NCBI GenBank assembly: GCA_021234155.1
Contig: JAJEKV010000012.1
Location: 8,334,448 to 8,398,447, forward strand
Source: Isoetes taiwanensis
Lineage: Eukaryota; Streptophyta; Lycopodiopsida; Isoetales; Isoetaceae
Direction: 5' to 3'
DNA: 64,000 nt
The notes beneath the pieces are model-generated. The model saw only the letters and a program-made list of their open reading frames with translations. It was not told where the DNA came from and did no database searches. Each line of letters begins with the position of its first letter. Within the stretch, counting starts at the first letter, position 1. Made by a program: the position numbers and the translations under genes. Shown piece after piece: positions 56,194 through 64,000 of this stretch.

Positions 56194-59065
56194 GAGTTGC
56201 GTCATGACGGCATGAACATCCACTGTCTCAAGAGGAATGTCCGCGTCCGAAAAGTGGTCAAGACGTTGAATGCGATTACAAGGAGCCAGGTAAGGGTCAA
56301 GTAGGGCTGCCACAGCCTGGTCCTGATCAAGCGTCATCTCACCCCAAGGATCAGCATACTCAGGATAGGATGAGAGAGGTAGACTCGCGGGTGGAGCCTG
56401 AACATGATAGATATTTTGTGCTTCTTCAGAATCAGTGTCTGAGATTGAAGGTTTGGCATGCTCAACAGAGATCAATTTGCCAGTTTCCAAGTCCATAGTT
56501 GCATTGAGATGTCCATCAAGAATGACAAGTTGGTCCGCGGGCCAAAGAATGAATACTTTTAGCCCCGGCGGAGAAAGGTCTCGCCACCAAGATTTCATAG
56601 TCACCGATCTTCCCAGTTTTCAAACCCCAAATTCCAAGGGGAATTTGAGATCACCAATGCCGATGTGGAGGAGAGGAGTGACGCCTTGAGGTCGCGGATA
56701 TATGGCCATTGGTCAACTTGATATCATAGGGGGCACCCAGAGATAGTTGTTTGATCCCCAATTGCTTCCCGAGCTTATCAAGAATAAGATTGATCAGACC
56801 GCCTCCATCAATTTGAACATGATTGATGTGGGGCCGAAAGTGCCCACCGCGGCATGCACCGCGGTGTGGATGTTGCCACCGCCCAAACCGTAATAGTGGG
56901 AAGAGGCAACCCATCTTTGAGAGCAGGACAAAGTTTCAAAATGGTGGCAAGGCTCAAGGGAATCTTGATTTTGGCCAGTTCTTCTTGAAGTTCCAAAGGA
57001 ACATGAGAGAACGGATCAGCAGATCCAAGGGAGCAGAGTCTCGGGCAAAGAAGTTTAAACCTTTTGAGAAGCTCCACCTCCAACAATATTAGGGATACCG
57101 CTGAGAGCGCAGGCCGGTAGATGAAGAGGGTGCATCCCCGACGGGTGCCGAAGCTCTAGTTGTGGCATGGACATTTGCCGCTGTAACGGCCTTCCACGTA
57201 CCGCATGAGTTTGAGAATACTGCCTCACCTTTGGCATGACGCGGAGGCATGAGTTTATCTAGGTCAGCCGAAATGAACTTTTTGTCATCTCCATGCGGTA
57301 CCGCCTCGACAAAGAAAAAGCCGGGTTGGCGGTCGTCGGAGGGATGGTGGTCAAGGGACATGAAGCCCGGGTCTGGCGGGAAACCAAACCAACCCAATTT
57401 GACAGCTGCACCGGAGGGTTGAGTGCCTGATAGATTTCCTCTTGAGCTTGTTGATCTAGAGGATTGGAGGTAGATGCTAATTGCTGGGGTCTCTGTTGTT
57501 GAGGTGGCCGTGGGGGCTTCCTTAAAATAGGGCATGGGCCTTGTTTACCATTGGCAACCCACACCGATAGGGCCGGAGGCATGCTGCACGCATGCCCCAT
57601 TCTGCACTGAAGTTGAACTTGAACTTGGGGAAGTTGAGGGCACACCGTGGTGGTATGACCCCATTCGTGACAATGATAGCATTGAGCCTTGGAGGGATCA
57701 AAAGGAGAACGGGAGCCTTGTCCCCCGGACCGCCAAGTTGTTGGCGCTTGTTGATACCGCTATGGTTGTTGAGCTTGATATTGCCGAGGCGATATGGTTG
57801 TTGTTGCGGGCGGGTCCGGACTTGAAAAGCCATCTTCACGGAAGGGGTAGGATGAGAGTGGGTGCATTCTTCCGCGGCATGATTGCACATGTTGCGCCGC
57901 TTGCAATGAGGGAATCCATTTGTGGAATTGCATTCATTTGCCAAATGACCTTGATACTTACGCATATGGCACCAGATCCGGGAGCCGCCAGGGATTCGCT
58001 TTGTTGAGGCCGACAGCATTTTGAGGAACCATGACGGGCGCATGAAAGGTAGTTCCGCGGAGAGCAACATCTCGTGGAGGAGACATTGACGGAATGATTG
58101 ACCAATTCAATCGCCGCTCCAAAGTCTTCGACGATACTCCGCCATGAGACTAATGGCGAGGGAAGGCCCCGCAAAACCGCATAAGAATCGGGCTTTGGCG
58201 GGGGTACCCCCGAGTTTACCGATGAGGATGTGAAGACGGCCTCGCTCACGTCACGCCAGATTCGCGGGTTGCCGCCAAGATCATTGAGTTGCTTGAGCAA
58301 GAGTTGATCATCATCCGTGGTGCCATAATGAGAGAGAAATGTCGCTTTCATTTCTTGCCAATTCTCGCTTCCAAAGGCTTTATTGGCCATGAGCCATTGA
58401 TGAGGGGCCTCGAAAGGCGGTCGAAAAAGATGTGAAACTTTAGTTGAGGTTGAGCATGACCATTGAGAATGGCCAAGGCCTCGAATTCCTCCATGTGAGC
58501 TTGAGCACTTTGGTCCAGAGGTTTGCCTTTAGTGTTGCCAAAAGTAGGGTATGTCAGCTTCAGATTGTGATTATGAGATGAAGGCTGAACTCAAGATAGA
58601 CAAAAGGAACATATGCAGAAGATAGCCGGATTGGGCAGCCGGGGTTGAGAACAAGGTGGTGGTGGAACAGAAAAACCGGAGGGCCGAGAATGGAACGCCT
58701 TGTGGGAAGGACTACATGAGATCCCTCCTCATTAGGCTTGAGATCGGTGAGCTGATAGACAGGAAGTGCATGATGAAAAGATGGGGAAGACTGAAATTCG
58801 TGAACATGGGGAGGGCCAAAGGAAACTTAATGGTAGCCCATCCTTGCAGGAGGAGAAGAAGGTTGTGACGGCAAAGGGGTGTGGCCTGGGGGAATATGAA
58901 TATAGGTGCTTTCTGGAGTCTGGAAATAATGAGGCGTAATGAATGGGGGTATGATGGGCGAATCGAGGTTGAGAACAATGCCGGTTAATGTGGGGACCCT
59001 GGTCGAGAATGAGCGCGAGGGGTAGGAGGTGCCGACTGAGCTCTTGAGCGGACACGACCGATGAC
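56194..59065 (-). pseudogene. gag: Inverted gag-protease block of element E
   Basis: Same order and orientation as 20566-23455: zinc knuckle near 57950, protease DGG at about 56815, linker continuing to the breakpoint. Many indels relative to B, notably 56560-56930 and 57030-57310. Confidence 0.75.
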
Positions 59066-59373
59066 ACTCAGCATCCCCTCTTCTTCACCACTCAAAATGC
59101 TGCTCCCCCTGTTATGCTGCAATCTCCCCGCCATCATGTTCGTGACACCTGAGGTTGTTCCACATATTCAAACTCCGGAGGTGGAAATTGTGGACATTGG
59201 AAACAATCAACCAATCCGCCGAGCTGCCAATCTTCCACCAACCTATAAAGCACGCGCTGTGACACTGTTCAAAAAATTCCAACATATTTTTGCATGGAGC
59301 TACAAAGACCTTCGGGGTATCAAAAAAGAATTAGGGGAACTCACCATTCCTACCAAACCTCGGCACGCCTAAT

Positions 59374-59376
59374 CTA
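59374..59376 (+). promoter_or_regulatory. In-frame UAG before RT, element E
   Basis: TCTAGCAA, aligned with 23764; the bases after CAA differ from B (an indel-rich stretch), so the CAR-YYA context is not intact here. Confidence 0.45.
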
Positions 59377-60733
59377 GCAAACTACAAAGACATGTGCTCA
59401 ATCCAAACTATCGCGGACCGTGTCAAGGCCTAAATTGACAAACTTTTAGCCGGCCGGGCTTGATTTATGAGGTCAAACACTCAATGGGTGAGCCCCATCG
59501 CCATTGCTCTCAAGCAATAATGGTAAGATCTCGGCTTTGTGTGGACTACCGCAGAACTCAATCAGCCACGGAGCGCGATCACTTCCCCGCTTCCCTTCAC
59601 TGCACTGTGTTCCTCGAAGAGGTTGCTGGTCATGAGATGTACTCTTTCATGGATGGCTTTTCAGTATAATCAAATTTCTATCAAGCCGTAAGATCAACTC
59701 AAAACTACCTTCACCACCCAGTAAGCACTTTTGCCTACAAGGTGATCCCTTTTGATTTATCCAACTCTCCGCCCACGCCCAAATAAGATCATGCTCTTTT
59801 TCCATGACTATATGAAGGAAAACCCTTTTTCAGATTTTTCAAGATGACTTTTCGCCTACAACCCATGGATGATCACCGAGAAGTTAGAGCTGGTCTTTAA
59901 AAATGTGATGAGTCCGGACATTAGTCTAAATCCCGAGAAATGCACTTTTTGTGTCACCTCAGGTGTTCTTTTGGGTCATGTGGTTAGTAAAGAAGGGATC
60001 ACCACGGATCCTGCTAAAATCGGTTGTGTGTTGAAGGCTCACGCACCATCAAATATTAAGGAGACACGATCCTTCCCGGTAAGGTCAACTACTATTCCAC
60101 CTTCATTCCCCGGACTTGCGGCTATTATGGGATCCCATTCATAAACTCACCGTGATGAATCCAGTTGGGCTTGGAATCCCCACGCGGACGCTGCTTTCCA
60201 GAAGTTGAAGTTGTTGCTTACTCAGGCCCCGGTCCTTGTTCCTCCTCAATGGGACAAGCCTTTTCACGTTCATGTAGATGTCTTTGCTTTTGCCATTGAT
60301 GATGTTCTCTTCTCTCGCATATATGATGAGCACACCTGGATAAACCTATCCGCCACGCCGCCAGAAAAACTCAATCCAAACAGAGCGTAACTACTCTCGC
60401 CACGGAAATGGAAGCCTTGGGCCTAGTCTTCCTTCGGTCCAACGCTTCCGCCATTATTTATTGGAAAGCAAGATCAAGTTCTTCGTTGATCATCAAGCTC
60501 TTCTGTATTTGATCAACAAGGCCACGCCCACGGGTAGAATTGCTCGTTGGGTTCTTCTTCTACAAGAATTTGCTCCCTTTGAAATTGTTCATAAGGCAGG
60601 TAAATCTCACGTTGTGCCCGATTATCTCTCATGCATATACACAGATGATCCCTCCACGGGTGTTTCTGATGCCTTTCCAGATGCTCAACTATTCCTCGTC
60701 ACAGCCACGCCCCACTGGTTCAACAACTTTTGA
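59377..60733 (+). pseudogene. pol: Reverse transcriptase-RNase H of element E
   Basis: Counterpart of 23767-25113. Long exact stretches (about 59930-60070 and 60465-60733, the latter with FFVDHQALLYLINK) alternate with frame-broken ones; the catalytic DD is at about 59838-59850. Ends at the same TGA as B, just before the MITE. Confidence 0.75.
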
Positions 60734-60878
60734 ACAGCAGTATCTCCTCACTGATGCTCTTCCATCCGAAGATTCCACGCTCTCTTCAGACAAGCTTCAC
60801 TCACGCCGCCGTCAGTTTCTCCGTGAAGTCCGTGATTACACCATGGTTGCGGGCCATCTGTACAAACGCGGCAAAGAC

Positions 60879-61134
60879 CAAGGGGGATTCACTCATGTAT
60901 AAGGGAGATATGCCATCTGCGTGCATGGGGTGGCAAAACCCCCCCCCCAGATCTGGGATCTTTAAAAGCAAATTTTGACCCCTTCAATAAAAATTACCTA
61001 GGATAGTGCAAAAATACCAGAAAAACCCCCCTTCCCATGCCCCTCGCCGAATCGTATGTAATGCGAAAATGGGTCCAAAAACCCCCTTCCCGCATGCGGA
61101 TGGGTTATAATGCCCAAAACCGTGAACCCCCATG
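60879..61134. mobile_element. hAT-type MITE in element E
   Basis: Same insertion as 25259-25526, flanked by GCAAAGAC (60871-60878 and 61135-61142). Ends CAAGGGGGATTCAC and, reversed, CATGGGGGTTCAC. Confidence 0.7.
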
Positions 61135-61142
61135 GCAAAGAC

Positions 61143-62317
61143 ATGGTCCTCCTCGTCGTTGTGTCCTCCCCTCATGAGGTGCCCGGATATATCGCTTCGA
61201 CAAGCCCATGAAGGGCTTGGTGGTGGTCATTTCGGTGGTGACACCACGACGCAAAAATTAATCCGGCATGATACCGGCCCACGCTCTTCAAAGATGCCCA
61301 CGCCACGCCGCGTGTGGCGACGCCTCGCCGGGCAGGTGGGACGCCCACGCCCGTGACGCTCTCCCCTTGACGCCGGTCGCCACGCCACTTCCCTTCAGCA
61401 AATGGAAAATGGATTTTGTGGGGCCCATGGATCCTCCTGCGCGGCACACCCGTGCCCGTTACATTCTGGTCATCACTGATTATGCTACAAAATGGGCGGA
61501 GGCCTGTGCACTTCCAGATAACAATGCAGCCAGCACGGCCAAGGTTCTCTACACGCACATCATCACGCATTTTGGTTGTCCCACGGAACTTGTTAGTGAT
61601 CGTGGGGTCCATTTTGTCAATCATACCATCAAGGAGCTGATGGATTATCTTCATATCCATCACAGGAAGAGTACACCTTACTATCCTCAAGGGAATGGTT
61701 TGGTTGAAAGTACCAACAAAACTCTCATCACTATTCTCAAAAAAATTTGTGATGCCTCTCGCACGGATTGGCAAGACAAGTTGCCTACTGTTCTTTGGGC
61801 TTACAACACCAGTTTCAAAATTGCTACTGGCCACACTCCTTTTAAGTTGGTTTATGGTCAAGAAGCTCTTATGCCCTTTGAATATATCCTTCCGACGCTG
61901 CGTTTCTAACTTGCTACCGCTCATAATCCACCTGCAGCTCTTAAAGAAAGGGTTTATCAACTTGAACAGTTGGATGAACTAAGGAGAGATGCTTATATTC
62001 GTGTTCTTCATGGACAACAGTTGTAAAAATCGTTGCATGACAAACATCTTAAAGCCAAAACATTTCAAGAAGGTGATTTGGTTCTGCTTTATGACTCTCG
62101 TTACAAAAATTTTCCGGGCAAATTAAAGTTTCGTTGGTTGGGTCTGTATCAAATTCTTCGAGTAGTGCAACCCCGTGTTTTCAAACTGGCAGAGTTAGAT
62201 GGCACTCCATTACCTACACTGGTTAATGGTTTTCGCCTAAAACAATTTCATACAGACGATACACAAGTTCATACACATGATCAACAACAAAATTCTGACT
62301 CAGAAGATAGTGACTAG
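61143..62317 (+). pseudogene. Integrase of element E
   Basis: The best integrase in the window: open from about 61268 to a CAA-to-TAA stop at 61907-61909. Core residues in MDFVGPM (about 61410), VSDRGVHF (about 61595) and GNGLVESTNK (about 61695) form the DDE triad. The C-terminal part is open at 62033-62317 with KFRWLGLYQILRV (the GPY/F module, here GLY), LDGTPLPTLVNGF and an acidic tail SDSEDSD-TAG. A second stop (TTG-TAA, about 62022) is shared with B. Confidence 0.8.
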
Positions 62318-62426
62318 CAGCGTATTTATACTATATTAGTGGCGAAAAACAAAAGGTGGGCATTGCCCATATACATCCGTTATGGGTTGAGCCCTATTTA
62401 CAAAATCCTACGTTAAAAAAGTGCCC

Positions 62427-62666
62427 CTACTCCGGGTTTGGAGCAGAGGTTATGCGGAGGACATGGTAGAGGTTTTGCTCAGGATCCCAGCGCAGATGCA
62501 CCACCACCTCCATGGCGTTCGTTAAAGGATCGGGATGCTCAGCCATCCCGCCACACTAGCCGTCCATAGGGATGCCGCGGTTGCGGCACTTCCACAGGTC
62601 GAGGGCATTCATCTTACAAGTCATCCACTCTTGGCAGTTTCGCGGCATAGTACACTCCTGCTCCAT
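62427..62666 (-). pseudogene. Antisense Cys/Trp-rich small ORF, element E
   Basis: 79 codons from ATG 62666-62664 to TAG 62429-62427 with one internal TAG (the Trp of MDGWC). It reads MEQECTMPRNCQEWMTCK, LDLWKCRNRGIPMDG, then AEHPDP and LRWDPEQNLYHVLRI, ending in the same SAPNPE as A. TATA box 46 bp upstream. Apart from the stop it is in one frame and is the best partner for codon comparison with A. Confidence 0.6.
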
Positions 62667-62704
62667 CGCTGCAAATTGGTGTCTCAGCTTCGACCACTGC
62701 CCGT

Positions 62705-62712
62705 CTTATATA
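62705..62712 (-). promoter_or_regulatory. TATA box for the antisense ORF (element E)
   Basis: The minus strand reads GGGCTATATAAGACGGGC, as in B. Confidence 0.5.
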
Positions 62713-63213
62713 GCCCAACTGCTTGGAGCTCTGCCGACGTGGACCAATCCAAATCTTGCTAACGTGGTTGCAATGCAAGGCTATTTCTAAATCCAGAATC
62801 TCTTCTCCCGCCGCATATCTAGCCATGGTACTGTCTGACACTTCTTTTTGTGATATCCCACTTCGAGTTGCCTGCATTAATTGTTATCCCTTCCTTTCAG
62901 GGCCGTCTGTCATTATTATTCGTACCTTCGTCCAGCTGTCCAATCCTACCGTTCATTCATGTTCCATCTCCACCGTTCAGTTGTTTTCCTTCACTACTCG
63001 GGGACTTAGCCAAAATTTTGCCCTTCAAGGCCCTCTTCTCGGATGCATTTGCCATCTGACCACATCAACGGCTCCTTTTTCACTCTCATCATGCCCCTTC
63101 ACCACAGCTGTGTGCCCTAAAAAAATTTCGCCTCCCTTCGTTTTCGTCTGCCGCCCCCCGCCCTCCGGCTTCTTTCAATCCGTTCTCGCGCTTTCTTCCC
63201 ATTGCTCCTTGCC

Positions 63214-64000
63214 ATGGCTGCTTCACCAAAATTCCCTACTCTTCAAGTTACTGCTCCAAGGGATCCGGCTCTTTTTGAGTCTGTTAGTTTTTCCACTCCC
63301 ACCTTTAGCGATGCCCTGGAAGGTCCAAGTCGTTGAGCCGTTCTTGCAGCCGCGGGTACGTATGAATTCTCCGTGCGGAACTTCCTGCCCCAAATCTGCA
63401 CCAACTCCAACAGTTTGTTGCTAACATGGTCAACACCACCGCTGGTTATGCCACCAGAGTCGATCAGACAGATATTTTACTCACTCCGGTTCTTCTTTCT
63501 CAGGTATTCCAGTTACCTCTTCGCAAGCCTTCTTTGTCTTGGGCTGCTTTACAGGAACAGGATGTCACCAAGTATGGCCAACTTCCTTATCAGGCCAACA
63601 CTCATCGTCTCACGAACATTGCCAAATCCCATGATACCTTTGTCAAATTTCTGTGGCGTAAGTTCTATGGGTATTCCATCAAGAACACCCACATCAATAA
63701 GCAGTTTTTCAACATTGTTATCTTGGCCATCCACTCCACCCATTCTATTGATTGGCCTCAAATTTTGTTCCTCCGCCTCCTTCATGAAATAGATCGCATC
63801 CACAAGAACCCCTTCTTCGGGCCTTGAATCTACCATCGGTGCTCATCTGCAGGCCATCCTCCGTCATTGTCTTTCCCTCCCCAGTCAAGGATCTCCCACT
63901 CATCAACATACCACGTCTTAAGCCTCCACCAAACAGCCCTCCAATCCCATTCCCCGCAAGTAGATCCAACTCTTCATGCGGGGACTTCACGCCCTCAACC
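63214..64000 (+). pseudogene. Long sense ORF after pol, element E (partial)
   Basis: N-terminal quarter of the ORF described for B, nearly identical from 63426 to 63790 and cut by the window end. Frame change near 63340, at the same region as in B. Confidence 0.55.

Larger units (their letters stand above)
55563..64000 (+). mobile_element. Element E: second copy of element B, continues past window
   Basis: Matches B from 19929 to about 28360 in order, with the same gag-protease inversion, the same MITE, the same UAG and the same nonsense codons in integrase. Some stretches appear identical (e.g. 57355-57540 and 60465-60930); others carry dense small differences. The 3' LTR lies outside the window. 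Confidence 0.85.

Overview
The window is nuclear DNA from a land plant with a repeat-rich genome. One host gene is clearly recognisable: a six-exon Rubisco activase (RCA) gene on the + strand at 32509-34511, with GT-AG introns and an AAA+ core. Most of the rest is transposable elements. A seed plant with a large genome, possibly a gymnosperm, would fit, but the sequence alone does not settle the species.

Layout. 1-8.7 kb: AT-rich intergenic DNA with an exon-like minus-strand ORF (26-505), a decayed Ty3/gypsy integrase fragment (3.4-3.9 kb), a decayed Cys-rich transposon-type gene (6.2-7.4 kb) and a tandem pair of tRNA-derived SINE-like repeats (7.86-8.63 kb). 8.75-31.23 kb: a nested pair of related LTR retrotransposons. 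Element B (8747-31228) is split in its 5' LTR by element A (8839-19923), with a 5-bp target-site duplication. 31.2-49.9 kb: a low-copy island holding RCA and long stretches without recognisable genes. 49.95-64.0 kb: a second direct copy, about 35.6 kb downstream, of the 14.28-28.3 kb block (elements D and E). It carries the same nested junction, the same internal inversion and the same hAT-type MITE.

The retrotransposons are one Ty3/gypsy lineage of non-chromovirus type (Athila/Tat-like by organisation). The order is LTR, a PBS resembling tRNA-Asp, gag with three zinc knuckles, protease (DGGS), an in-frame UAG, RT-RNase H, integrase with a GPY/F-like end, then about 4 kb of extra sequence before the polypurine tract and 3' LTR. 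That extra sequence holds two things I could not match to a described gene. One is a short Cys/Trp-rich reading frame on the antisense strand with its own TATA box about 45 bp upstream. The other is a roughly 1000-codon sense ORF with a coiled coil. Codon comparison of the two subfamilies shows mostly synonymous change in the antisense ORF. The UAG before RT is present in both subfamilies and in B lies in the CAR-YYA readthrough context.

Caution: the copies differ in a patterned way at CTG/CAG sites, especially in D and parts of E. This looks like base-calling error at methylated CHG sites rather than mutation, so some frameshifts called here may be artefacts.
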